A stretch of 11,137 nucleotides of DNA, from positions 1 through 11,137 of the forward strand of contig JAQTVG010000014.1 of assembly GCA_028706895.1 (NCBI GenBank), read 5' to 3'. Position numbers and translations under genes: made by a program. Under the pieces are notes generated by a model. That model saw nothing but the letters and a program-made list of their open reading frames with translations, made no database searches and was not told the origin of the DNA. The number at the start of each line of letters is the position of its first letter. Position 1 is the first letter of the stretch. The stretch comes from Candidatus Omnitrophota bacterium. Its GTDB lineage: Bacteria > Omnitrophota > Gorgyraeia > Gygaellales > Profunditerraquicolaceae. Below, piece after piece: positions 1-9,200 of this stretch.

Positions 1-1069
1 TCATTTCTTTGGCCAAGGCATTTTCTCCCCGGTCAAAGTATAATTTTGCTAAATAACCGTAAATTTGACCCTTAAGCCATAAACCACCCGGATCGGCATA
101 TAACAGCGATTCTTTGAACATCCTGGCAGCTTGCTCAAACTTTTCTCTTCTCTGCGAAGGATTACTCTTGCCTTGCATATAATAAATCTTACCTAAGGTA
201 AAAAGCACTTCTGCATCCCTGGGATTATTCTTCATATAATCCGCCATTGCGGATATCGCTAATTTATATTTTTCCTGCTCTAAATATATATTGCTTAAGA
301 GAAGGCACTCTCTTATGCTTCTTGGGTCGTATCCGCCGGGGGATTCCTTTATAGCTTTTTCCGCTTCGCTAAACCTTCGTTCACCCCAAAGAGACTCCAC
401 TTTTTCCAGATAAGCATTCTTCTTTTCATTAACAGCATTCTTCTCAGGGGCCCTGCTCATATGGCTTCCCAGCTCATATTCATTTTGCTTGTTTTCAAAT
501 TTAATATCTGAGATATTAAATTCCGGGCTAAACCTGTTCTTTAAATTTAATGTAATGGCCCTGATTAATTTATAACTTCTAAACTTGCTGAAGAATATGT
601 CCAGCTTTAAGCATAAATCCGCCATTGCTCCGGCCGCAGGCCTCTTAAGAAGATAATAATTACTATCTTCTAAGACCGTGCCATCATTTGAGCCGATTAA
701 AAGAAGCACTATATCAGGCCTGTATTTATTGAGATTCTTCACCAATCTTTTTAAAACCATGGAAGAGTTGTATCCGGGAACCCCGACGTTATAAACTACG
801 AATTTTTTATCCTGGCGATTTTCATCAAGCATACGCTGTAATTGAACCGGATAACTCTTGCCCTTCTCTGCCCCATGGCCAAAAGTGAAAGAATCCCCTA
901 AACACAGTATTTTGACGGCACCTTTGCCATACCCGGAAGCCTTACTCCCGGAAAACATCCAGGTTTTATAATAAATGCTTCCTGCAAGGCGTAAAGAAAC
1001 TTCCAGCGCCAAAAAAAAGAATACCAGTCCCAACCCTATAAGAATAATCCTATGCTTTATTCGTATCAT
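1..1069 (-). CDS. SGNH/GDSL hydrolase-like protein with TPR insertion, C-terminus cut by window edge
   Basis: The reading frame is open from an ATG at 1069 to the left edge, giving 356 visible residues and no stop. Residues 7-27 form a hydrophobic signal anchor followed by an LRLAG motif, so the rest is probably extracytoplasmic. SGNH block I is GDSFTFG (58-64, nucleophile Ser60), block II is NVGVPGYNSS (about 94-103) and block III is GSND (126-129, oxyanion Asn128). From about residue 215 the chain becomes TPR-like helices, including the stretches around 254-284 and 287-325. The catalytic Asp/His block is not yet reached and should lie beyond the window. The architecture closely matches the protein encoded at 3774-5048, so the two are paralogues. 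ATG is the only usable start: an in-frame stop lies five codons upstream. The start follows the preceding stop by 2 bases and has no clear Shine-Dalgarno, suggesting translational coupling. It could be a glycan esterase or an O-acyl-transfer enzyme. The fold is fairly sure; the substrate is unknown. Confidence 0.85.
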   Translation of the reverse strand, partial: MIRIKHRIILIGLGLVFFFLALEVSLRLAGSIYYKTWMFSGSKASGYGKGAVKILCLGDSFTFGHGAEKGKSYPVQLQRMLDENRQDKKFVVYNVGVPGYNSSMVLKRLVKNLNKYRPDIVLLLIGSNDGTVLEDSNYYLLKRPAAGAMADLCLKLDIFFSKFRSYKLIRAITLNLKNRFSPEFNISDIKFENKQNEYELGSHMSRAPEKNAVNEKKNAYLEKVESLWGERRFSEAEKAIKESPGGYDPRSIRECLLLSNIYLEQEKYKLAISAMADYMKNNPRDAEVLFTLGKIYYMQGKSNPSQRREKFEQAARMFKESLLYADPGGLWLKGQIYGYLAKLYFDRGENALAKEM

Positions 1070-1071
1070 AG

Positions 1072-3777
1072 CTAACGCAGCTTAAAAAGCGATTGGCAAG
1101 TAAGTATATCTATGTTAGTCAGGCCCAGATGCCTGCATCCGGAGCAAATATTGTTACCTTCTTTTGCGGCTCCTTCTCTATTTTTTATGAACCTTCTTGC
1201 CTGCCTGTATTTATCATTATTCCAAATATCCTTAAAAGGAGCCTCAAAAATATTCCCAAAATCGTCTTTCTCGTCTTCAACCGAACAACAGACAGACACC
1301 GAGCCGTTGGGATTTATCACAATTGCCTCCCAGGGCCAGTTGCATATTTTGCGTTGAGGAGTTTTAAAGTGTTCAGAGGTAAACTCCTCTTTAATCTCAT
1401 CTTTTTTATAATGGCTGTATTCTTCATTCAGGGGAATCCAGCTTTTGTCGCCAATAAAAGCCTTTGTAATCCCTACACTATCTACCCCTAAATCCCGGCC
1501 CATCATTTTTACATCCTCAATTTCGTGTTCATTGTGCCTGAAAACCAGAAACTGCCACGAAATATAAGGATTGGCCCTGTCCAGCTCCCTCCTTTTCCTA
1601 ATCAATATTTTTAAGTTGTTAATTACCTTATTAAAATCTCCGCCAATTCTGTATTTTGAATATGTCTGGCGGCTCGCCCCGTCAATAGAGACAATTAACC
1701 TGTCTAGCCCGGATAAAATCATATCTTCAGCGTCTTTTTCGCTAAAGTGGTTCAAATTGGAATCCACCTTCGTATCCACATTGTATTGCTTGGCATATTT
1801 TATCATCCCATAAACCTGGTTATTCAAAAGCGGCTCTCCCCAATTACAAAAATCTATATGGATTAAGTAAGGGCCTAATTCATCGGCCAGTTTCTTAAAA
1901 TTTTCGAAGGGCAACATTCCCTTTTCCCGCGAACCCCGGTCCTGCCCCGTGGGACAGAAAGGGCATTTTAAGGTACAGTAATTTGCCGGGTCTATAGTTA
2001 ACCAATAAGGAAATCCGTGGACATACTCCCGAAGCTCTTGCTTCTCGCGTTCAACCAAAAGGTAGTTGTCCAATTTCTCTTGATGGCCTAGGCGTGCCAA
2101 TGCCTCTTTGATTTTTTCTTGGGTTTCATTAAGGCCTGTATACAAACATTCCGGCTCATCTTCCAAAACAACCTCGGCAAACCCGGTCACTTTTTTATCT
2201 TGAGTGCTACCTGCTTTGCCCGATACCCCCATTTCTCTGCGGCATTCTTCTATTTTTTGCGAGGCTGTATTATTCGCGGACTCCAATTCCAGGGATTTCT
2301 GAAAGCATTCTAACGCACAAGGATAATTTTTTTTAAACAGATAGTAATCGCCCAAAAGCATCCATTTATCGGGCTTAACTCTTAACACTCCTGAGGTCTC
2401 CGGCAGCCCTAAAGACAGCGCCAATTGACAAAATTCTTCATAACGCCTGAATCTTTCCGCATAATTATTGCCGTTTGCCTCCCAATACAAGTGGTGGTCC
2501 GCGTTCTTAATTCCAAATTCTTCTGCATGAGAATGCAGGTACGTTCCTTTGTCTATAACGCAGAAAGACTGGCTCGCCAGCACAGAATCAACATTGCCTC
2601 TATTCCTCTTAAGGAATTCCAGAGTCTGCCTAAAATCATCCTCTTCTTCTGTGGGTATGCCAAACATGATATTAATCTGGGTGCCGATTCCCGCCTGATG
2701 GGTGTCGCGCAGGACCTCCCCGGCGTTCTTAACGGAGAAGTGCTTATTCATGCTATCCACTACCTTTTGAGAACCGCTCTCTATGCCATACCCTAACCAT
2801 TCGCAGCCCGCCTTTTTCATCTTCTCCAAAAGTTCTTTATTCATTTCAGTCCTGATAACCGCCTGGCCTGCCCATCTTATTTTTAAATCGTTCTGGATTA
2901 TCAGGTCGCAGAATCTAGAGAGCGCGATTATGTTGCCGTTTAATAAAGAGCCGATGAAATAAAAATAATTCACCCCCGGAAATTTCTTTATCTGGTAAGC
3001 AACCTCTTCATATATTCTATCCCCGCTCATTGAGCGGTACGCCTTCCAGAACTGCCATTCGCTGCAAAAATGGCACCCGGTAATACAACCCCTGCTATCA
3101 AATATATCCAAGCGTTCAGGCTGCCGATAGTGCCCGGAAAGGATATCCTCGCTAAAATCGCTGTAATCCGGAAAAGGAACCATATCCAAATATTTTAAAA
3201 CCGGCCTGTCGCCGCAATCAATAACTTTGCCGTTTTTCTTTAATAATACGCCTTGGGAAAACTCTACATGCCCCTCGGCCTCCAGGATATCAGCCAGTTC
3301 CGGCAATATTTCATCGCCTTCGCCGACCACAACGATATCAACAGCTTCTTCTTTTATGATCTCCAGCCCTCTTAATTCCCGGCAACAATCCGGTCCGCCA
3401 AAAACAATTATCCTCTGGCTATCTATGCGTTTAATTCTCCTGGCGAACTCCAAACTGACAAGCAAAGAGCTAAAATGCACAGTAAAACCGATAATTTTTG
3501 CGCCAGTATCTAAAATCTTATTAACCTGAAAATCTATCATTCGTTCATTGTCCCGGATAAACTCCGAAATCAAGAATGTGTTATTCCAAAAAGAATACAT
3601 GTCTTTATCGTCCCACATCTTCCTGTATTTATCCGGGCCGCTACAATATAAAGTATTATTAAGGTCAAAACCGAATGCCTTATGCCCTTTAGCGCGCAAC
3701 CACGCGGATAACAAGGCAACAGTATAAGGGGGGCAATCTCTGCCCCAACCCGGACATTGGATAAGCGCGACTTTCAT
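1072..3777 (-). CDS. B12-binding-type radical SAM / TPR / second radical SAM-SPASM fusion protein
   Basis: This 901-residue protein carries two complete radical SAM units. Residues 1-190 resemble a cobalamin-binding domain of the BchE-like class, with an N-terminal strand followed by PPYTVALLSAWLRAKGH and later FGGP at 127-130. The DxHxxG histidine motif is not evident, as is common in this class. The first CxxxCxxC cluster site is Cys231/235/238, followed by a typical core with GIESG (331-335) and FGIPTE (372-377). Residues 466-515 look like one or two TPR units. A second CxxxCxxC lies at Cys601/605/608 with a GEP motif at 647-649. A SPASM-like tail follows with Cys812, Cys830/831, Cys878 and Cys881, suggesting one or two auxiliary Fe-S clusters. 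The protein is presumably cytosolic. Its ATG overlaps the upstream stop in ATGA and has a good ribosome-binding site. B12-radical SAM enzymes often methylate unactivated carbons or rearrange rings. The neighbouring glycosyltransferases suggest a glycan or lipid substrate, but this is inference. Confidence 0.9.
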   Translation of the reverse strand: MKVALIQCPGWGRDCPPYTVALLSAWLRAKGHKAFGFDLNNTLYCSGPDKYRKMWDDKDMYSFWNNTFLISEFIRDNERMIDFQVNKILDTGAKIIGFTVHFSSLLVSLEFARRIKRIDSQRIIVFGGPDCCRELRGLEIIKEEAVDIVVVGEGDEILPELADILEAEGHVEFSQGVLLKKNGKVIDCGDRPVLKYLDMVPFPDYSDFSEDILSGHYRQPERLDIFDSRGCITGCHFCSEWQFWKAYRSMSGDRIYEEVAYQIKKFPGVNYFYFIGSLLNGNIIALSRFCDLIIQNDLKIRWAGQAVIRTEMNKELLEKMKKAGCEWLGYGIESGSQKVVDSMNKHFSVKNAGEVLRDTHQAGIGTQINIMFGIPTEEEDDFRQTLEFLKRNRGNVDSVLASQSFCVIDKGTYLHSHAEEFGIKNADHHLYWEANGNNYAERFRRYEEFCQLALSLGLPETSGVLRVKPDKWMLLGDYYLFKKNYPCALECFQKSLELESANNTASQKIEECRREMGVSGKAGSTQDKKVTGFAEVVLEDEPECLYTGLNETQEKIKEALARLGHQEKLDNYLLVEREKQELREYVHGFPYWLTIDPANYCTLKCPFCPTGQDRGSREKGMLPFENFKKLADELGPYLIHIDFCNWGEPLLNNQVYGMIKYAKQYNVDTKVDSNLNHFSEKDAEDMILSGLDRLIVSIDGASRQTYSKYRIGGDFNKVINNLKILIRKRRELDRANPYISWQFLVFRHNEHEIEDVKMMGRDLGVDSVGITKAFIGDKSWIPLNEEYSHYKKDEIKEEFTSEHFKTPQRKICNWPWEAIVINPNGSVSVCCSVEDEKDDFGNIFEAPFKDIWNNDKYRQARRFIKNREGAAKEGNNICSGCRHLGLTNIDILTCQSLFKLR
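3774..3777 (-). other. ATGA stop/start overlap between the SGNH-TPR gene and the dual radical SAM gene
   Basis: On the minus strand the bases read ATGA. TGA (3776-3774) ends the SGNH-TPR gene and ATG (3777-3775) starts the dual radical SAM gene. This four-base overlap is the classic arrangement for translational coupling and supports co-transcription and matched expression of the two proteins. Confidence 0.95.
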
Positions 3778-5048
3778 TGCAATAATTCCTTTATTTCAGG
3801 CTGCAACGCCTTATAGGCATTCTGAGCGATAAGTTGATAACCGGCATTATTACAATGCCCGTCTTCAACAAAATAGTCACCATACCTATAGTTGTGGTTA
3901 TTGTTTTTTAGGCCCCTGAAGTATTCTTCGTTATCAACGTATATTATGTTCCACTTATCTGCCAGCATCTTTCTTGTCTGTTGGTAAAAAATACCCTTGT
4001 CTTGATGAGGATAATTTTGAAGTATAACTTTCGCTCCCCTTGTCTTGATTAATTTAATCATATTTTCTAAATCATATTCAAGCAGCTTTTTGAATATCCT
4101 CTCGTCGTCCAAAGACGGCAATCCGACTCTTGATATCCGTTTCAAGGTTTCATTAGAAGGGTCTATTTTTAATTGTTGGCTTATCACTTCTAATGCCAAT
4201 TTATCTCTTTTTGTTCTCCAGTAGAGTTTCCATAAAGTATCATAGGCGCGTATAGAATTTGGATCTGCCTCTATCGCCTTCTTTAGAATCTGTTCGGCCT
4301 TGGCGTTTTCTTCTTTACATTGGTAGACGTCTGCTAATCCTATAATAGATGAGCTGTCCATAGGATTTATCTCTAATGCCTTCTTGTATTCTGCGATTGC
4401 AAAGCCTAATGCCCCTTTGTCAATATACTCTTTCGCCGATAAAGAATGCGCTTGTGCTGCGGCTTGATTATTATCCTGGTATTTATGCTTAGGCTGGATA
4501 CCCAGGGATTTATTCCGCAGGCCGCCTATTAATATTTTACAAAGCTTGTAACTTCTTAAACAACTCAAAGAAGCATCCATGCGGTAAAAAAGAGCCCCTG
4601 CCCCTTTTTTAAATAAAAAGTAATTGCTCTCATATAAATTCCATTTATTATCCGCGCCTGCCATTATAATAACAATATGAGGCATGTATTTTTCCAAGTA
4701 TTTTGGCAATTTATTCAGCATTTGCGAAGAATTCTCTCCGGGAATTCCCTGGTTATATACTATAAATTTATGTCCGGAATCATTCTTATTTAACAACTTT
4801 TCCAACTGTTGCGGATAGGAATATCCGTCCGAAGCCCCGACTCCAAAAGTAAAGGAGTCGCCAACGCATAGTATTCTAATGGTATTTTCATTCTTTATGT
4901 GGCTAGCCCTGTTTTTAACCCTGTGTGAATAATAAATATAACCGGCAACACGTAATCCCGCTTCTAATAAGAAAAAAACAGCTGCTAAACTAAATAGAGC
5001 AAGGAATAATTTTTGCCTTAATCTTAGGGGTGATGATATTTTACCCAT
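3774..5048 (-). CDS. Membrane-anchored SGNH/GDSL hydrolase-like protein with TPRs inserted in the catalytic domain
   Basis: This is a complete 424-residue protein. Residues 13-33 form an N-terminal signal anchor followed by GLRVAG, pointing to an extracytoplasmic enzyme. SGNH block I is GDSFTFG (63-69, nucleophile Ser65). Block II is NQGIPGENSS (99-108). Block III reads GADN (131-134), with Asp where GxND normally has Asn. Residues about 203-305 are three TPR-type repeats, for example FAIAEYKKALEINP near 216-229 and KAEQILKKAIEADP near 250-263. The SGNH fold then resumes with the strand KVILQNYP (340-347) and the catalytic Asp396/His398 in EDGHCNNAGY. The TPR block is therefore an insertion within the hydrolase rather than a tail. 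The start lies 25 AT-rich bases after the upstream stop, with no clear Shine-Dalgarno. Known relatives of this fold in surface-glycan loci remove or add acetyl or other acyl groups. Which of these applies here, or whether the protein is catalytic, is not certain. Confidence 0.88.
   Translation of the reverse strand: MGKISSPLRLRQKLFLALFSLAAVFFLLEAGLRVAGYIYYSHRVKNRASHIKNENTIRILCVGDSFTFGVGASDGYSYPQQLEKLLNKNDSGHKFIVYNQGIPGENSSQMLNKLPKYLEKYMPHIVIIMAGADNKWNLYESNYFLFKKGAGALFYRMDASLSCLRSYKLCKILIGGLRNKSLGIQPKHKYQDNNQAAAQAHSLSAKEYIDKGALGFAIAEYKKALEINPMDSSSIIGLADVYQCKEENAKAEQILKKAIEADPNSIRAYDTLWKLYWRTKRDKLALEVISQQLKIDPSNETLKRISRVGLPSLDDERIFKKLLEYDLENMIKLIKTRGAKVILQNYPHQDKGIFYQQTRKMLADKWNIIYVDNEEYFRGLKNNNHNYRYGDYFVEDGHCNNAGYQLIAQNAYKALQPEIKELLQ
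3787..3791 (-). promoter_or_regulatory. Ribosome-binding site for the dual radical SAM gene
   Basis: The minus strand reads AAGGA, within AAAGGAA at 3792-3786, with 9 bases between it and the ATG at 3777. It lies inside the last codons of the upstream SGNH-TPR gene. It is the only recognisable Shine-Dalgarno at the four gene junctions in the window and supports the 3777 start. Confidence 0.7.
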
Positions 5049-5073
5049 TTCAAATATTAAACAAATTAATTTT

Positions 5074-6237
5074 TTATAGCCTGTGGCCTTTTAAAATCTC
5101 GTCCCGAAACCCCGGGCGGGAATTTATATGCGAACGTATATCATTCACATTGTTATTGTGATACTTGTAACAATACCTGCATGATTCACTTGGGCGGCCC
5201 TGGATTAGCGAGTTACGCAGGTTCTTGTAATGAGAGCCGTTCCAAATCGTATCAAAACCTGCCTTCTCCAGATACCCGACATGCTCTCCGGCGAAACAGC
5301 AGGGCAACACCGAGCTTTCGTTTTCTACATAGAAATATTTCCAGGGGTCGCTGCATCTGGACTGTCTTGCGCCATTGTTATCTAACCCGAACTTCGGGGG
5401 AAGTATAATCTCAAAGTTTAGTTTTTGGGCGATTTCCTCTGCTCTTTTAAAAGAGTCGTTCGTAATTTCTTGCTTAAAGAAACAGGAGAATTTTAAATGC
5501 GCGCGATGAAATACGGTCATATAATTACATATGACCCGGTCTACCCCGAGTTCCGCTGCAAACTCCACGAAAGCAGGCAGGCTTTCAATATTCAATGTGT
5601 TGATAAGAAAAACTGCTACTACGGTAGGGTATCCTTTATGTTTACGTAATGATGTCAATCGTTTTATCCCGGCTGTAATCTGGTCAAAAGCATCAAGCCT
5701 TGTCAACGCTTTATGCAATTGCCTCTGGGGGGCGTGAAGCGACACCTCTATCGCTGATTTACCTTTTGTAAGCGCAGTCAAAAATTCGCTGTTAATTAAG
5801 GGGGTCCCGTTAGTGGTGTATATCTTATTTACTCCGGGGGTTCTTTCATTCACATAATCAAGGAACTCCTCTATACCCGGCATTAAAAGCAGCTCGCCGA
5901 AACCGCACAGGTTAAGGTATCTTGCCTTAGAAATAAAAGGGCTTAACTTGGGTTCAAAAAAATTCTTATACCTCTCTAAGGAAAAAACCCTGGGTTTGCC
6001 GCCTAAGCAAAAAATACATTTTGCGTTGCAGTTGTAATGCGCCCCTATACCTATGCCTTCCGGGGAGGATTCTAAATGCAGCTTTCCTGTAGAATATTCA
6101 AAATCATTCAAAAGAAGATTTTTCTCCGCGGCAGAATTATTGGTTACCGCCCCTGCCACTCTTTTGTTTACAGACGTTATTATGTCTTCTTTTAGCGTAT
6201 TAATCCGCCAGTCCTGCTCTTTAATCGTGTTGGCCAT
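5074..6237 (-). CDS. Radical SAM/SPASM domain protein
   Basis: This is a complete 387-residue protein. The 4Fe-4S/AdoMet site is CNAKCIFC, with Cys70, Cys74 and Cys77 in CxxxCxxC spacing. A GFGE motif (112-115) corresponds to the AdoMet-binding GGE region, and TTNGTPL (141-147) fits the next barrel strand. The C-terminus has the SPASM pattern: Cys295, Cys313/314 in LPCCFAGE, the GYLEKAGFDTIWNGSHYKNL region (321-340), then Cys353 and Cys356, suggesting one or two auxiliary clusters. The first 60 residues form a helical extension of unknown role. SPASM enzymes modify peptides, proteins or sugars. No small precursor-peptide gene is adjacent, and the gene sits 13 bases after a glycosyltransferase gene, so a sugar or sugar-carrier substrate is more likely than a RiPP precursor. 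The ATG at 6237 has no obvious Shine-Dalgarno, and the next methionine is residue 119, after the cluster motif, so the start is well fixed. The exact reaction is unknown. Confidence 0.9.
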   Translation of the reverse strand: MANTIKEQDWRINTLKEDIITSVNKRVAGAVTNNSAAEKNLLLNDFEYSTGKLHLESSPEGIGIGAHYNCNAKCIFCLGGKPRVFSLERYKNFFEPKLSPFISKARYLNLCGFGELLLMPGIEEFLDYVNERTPGVNKIYTTNGTPLINSEFLTALTKGKSAIEVSLHAPQRQLHKALTRLDAFDQITAGIKRLTSLRKHKGYPTVVAVFLINTLNIESLPAFVEFAAELGVDRVICNYMTVFHRAHLKFSCFFKQEITNDSFKRAEEIAQKLNFEIILPPKFGLDNNGARQSRCSDPWKYFYVENESSVLPCCFAGEHVGYLEKAGFDTIWNGSHYKNLRNSLIQGRPSESCRYCYKYHNNNVNDIRSHINSRPGFRDEILKGHRL

Positions 6238-6250
6238 TTTATAAGAATAT

Positions 6251-9200
6251 TCAGTTATTTAATGCTTTCTCCAAAATAGGAGAAACAATGCAAATTAACC
6301 AGCAATGACAATTTCCGTCTTTGATAAAATCCCTTAAATGCTGCGCTTTTTCAGAAAACCACAAGTCATCAAACCTTTCTTTCCTTATGTTTCCGATAAA
6401 GCTGCCTTTGTGGTTCGGGCAAAAGAATAAATCACCGTAAGGATTAAACATGGCAAATTTTGCCCCTGAAACGCAATTCTTAAAATACCTCTGGGGATTG
6501 GTCTGGTATTTAATAAGCCCTGCCCAATAGTAGATTTGTGAAATTAAGCTTTTATCCTGAACCTTATCAATAGAATCAAGCAATGCCTGCTGGTCTGATT
6601 TATCAACCATCTCCTGGATTACCTGCATTATTTCCTTTTCGGCAAGGTTTAGATTTTGAGGCGTCCAGACAAATTCTTCCCTGGCTTCTTTAGGGACAAC
6701 GAATTGGGCAAAAAAATCAAGCCCTTCATTACTGGCAAATTGTTTAACTGGGATTAACTGGCCAATGTTATATGGAGTAAGTGTAAATGTTGCGGAAAAC
6801 CTGACCTGCGGGAGTTCTTTTTTGCACTGATTAATGGTTTTACATAATGCAGCAAACGCTCCCTGGCTGCCCCTGATCCTGTCGTGTTCTTTGCCGATAC
6901 CGTCAAGAGAACTACCCAGCCACAAAGATTTGGGCTGGAATTTATCAAAGACTTCCCTGGTTTTTGCAACTATTGTTTCTGTATTGACCCCGTTGGTAAG
7001 TATCCTGATAGAAGTATCGGGCAGCTGTTTAGTAAAAAACCCACAGATATCTACTAAATCATTTCTTAGGAATGGTTCCCCTCCGGATAAAACTACGATT
7101 TTTGTCTTTTGGAGTAAACGCGCCTCTTCAACAAAACGCTTAATCTCATCAAGCGAAAGCTCTTGTTTATCCGGACACCGGTGCCTTTTATTGTAATCCC
7201 ACAAATCACACATAATACACTTGCTGTTACAATTGTATGTCAATTCGATATGAAGCTCTTCCGGGCCCTTGTTGTAATTAGTCAAATTCCCGTTCGTTTG
7301 CTCAATTTTCTGCTCAACAAATCCTTTAATCTTGTTTATAATTTCCTCAGTCCTAAATGGCCTTAAAGCCTCATATTCGCTTGCAAATAACAAGTCTTTG
7401 TAAACCGCGTCTAACTTATTTACGCACTTATACCAATCATACTTGTCTTCCGCCAAATGCCTTGCGTTATTTATAAGCGTGTGCCTCAACCCTTCATTGC
7501 TCAAGAGCCTTATAACTTGGTTGGCAAATTTTCGCGGGTTATCGGCAATCAATATCTCTTCTCCCGGTTTCGCATCTATGCCGGATGAGCCTGCCTCTGT
7601 GGAAACCACGGGTACGCCGCAAGCCATCGCCTCGAGAACCTTGCCTTTTATTCCCGCGCTGATACGAATGCTGTTTACAAATACATCGGCTTCATCCAGG
7701 TATGGCTTGACATCGGCAACTCCTCCTACTAAAACTACATTTTTTATCCGTGACAGGTTCTCTACGTTCGCGGTAGGATTAGAACCGACTATCAGAAGTT
7801 TAACATCAGGCGCTTTTTTTCTAATCAGGGGAAATATCTTCTTCGCAAAATAAACTATGGCATCTTCATTGGGATAATGGCGATAATGCCCGACAAATAT
7901 CAATTTCCTGGATTTCTCTGTGTTATTCCTGAAAGAAAAATGCTCTAAATTTACTCCGGTAGGGACTAAAGTAATATCCGATTTCGGGAAAAATGCCCTC
8001 AAGACTTCTTCGTCTTCTTTAGATAGGGTTATAACCTTGTCTATCTTACTGATTTTTGAGGCATGAAAATGGAATCTCCGTAAATAATCAAAAGGCGAAG
8101 GGATAATATAACCATTTTGTTTATAATATGACTTCCCCGGATTAAGGATGCTGATATCATGCTCGGTATAAACCAGGGGCGCGTATTTAACATGATCAAC
8201 AAGATATAGCAGTTCGTTTGATTCTATGTGGACCAAGTCAAAAGCCACGCTCTCCTGAATTTCTTTAAGCTTATCAATGAGCTCCTGGCTGTAGCTAAGA
8301 GCAAATTTATACTTTTTAGGGTAAAGCATCTTTGTGATAAAATCTGTTTTTAATTCGGATTTGGTATGCACAAGATAAACTTCGCTAAATATCTTTTTAA
8401 GTTCGGGGATATTATTTAATTCGCTTTCATGGTCAATGAGGCTAAGTAATATAAAATTGTATTTTTCTGAAAGTAATTTTACCAGGTTATGCATTCTTAT
8501 CCTGCCTCCCATATTGAGTGGGTAAGGGGCAAAACGGGAAATAAGCAGGATATTCGGTTTCTCGGCCCTGCGGTGCCTGAAACCTCGCTTCAAAAAATTT
8601 TCATAATAAAGCATAATCTTGTTAAATATCTTTTGGTCTTCGGGCTCAGTAACAAAACCTCTCTCCCATATACGCTCAAGCAAGGCATCCGGTATATGGT
8701 TCAATGCCCAGAATAATCCTTTCAGGAACGCCATCTTATTCTTATAAAGATTCCTGGGGAGTAAATTCAAATGGCTTTTTAGGAGCTTTCCGCTTGTAAT
8801 ATTCTTCCAGGTAAACAGAAGCTCATTTTTTATCTCTTTGTGGCGCTCATAGGTTAAAGTAGCCCTTCCTTTATGGTACATAAGGCTTGACGGCTCATAA
8901 ACAACCTTTAGGCCTCTTTTTAAGGCGCGATAAGAAATATCTATATCCTCCCAGCAATTAGGCCGGTATATAGGGTCAAACCCGCCTAACCAGATAAAAT
9001 CCCTCTTACGGAATACCATTGCTCCGCCAATCGCAAATATTGAAGGGGATGCCTGCTTTATTCTGTCGCCATTACGCGTATCTGCTTCGTTCCATAACCT
9101 TATGTAACCGTCATCAAAATGCCCCATATGCATACCCCAGACAAAAGTCTCCCTATCCCAACCATATAGCTTGGGGGTCACAGCAAAAACATCTTCTTTC

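Noticed and set aside
1093..1491. Plus-strand open frame of 132 codons
   Set aside because: It lies wholly opposite the SPASM end of the dual radical SAM gene, has no recognisable domain or ribosome-binding site, and its composition is that of an antisense shadow.
5049..5073. Possible promoter or terminator in the AT-rich gap between the radical SAM/SPASM gene and the SGNH-TPR gene
   Set aside because: There is no hairpin followed by a T-run on the minus strand and no paired -35/-10 elements. A TATAAA-like stretch alone is not enough in AT-rich sequence.
6754..6969. Minus-strand 71-codon frame overlapping the radical SAM part of the giant gene
   Set aside because: It is in a different frame from the conserved radical SAM coding, with no recognisable motif, and is best explained as a chance open frame.
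7261..7379. Frameshift or missed gene boundary between the GT4 and radical SAM domains
   Set aside because: The frame is continuous, the linker composition is normal and helix-like, and neither a stop nor a good start with a ribosome-binding site appears there.
7443..7853. Plus-strand open frame of 136 codons, the longest on that strand
   Set aside because: It is antisense to the conserved GT4 donor-binding region, whose coding is unmistakable. The plus-strand translation shows no family motif.
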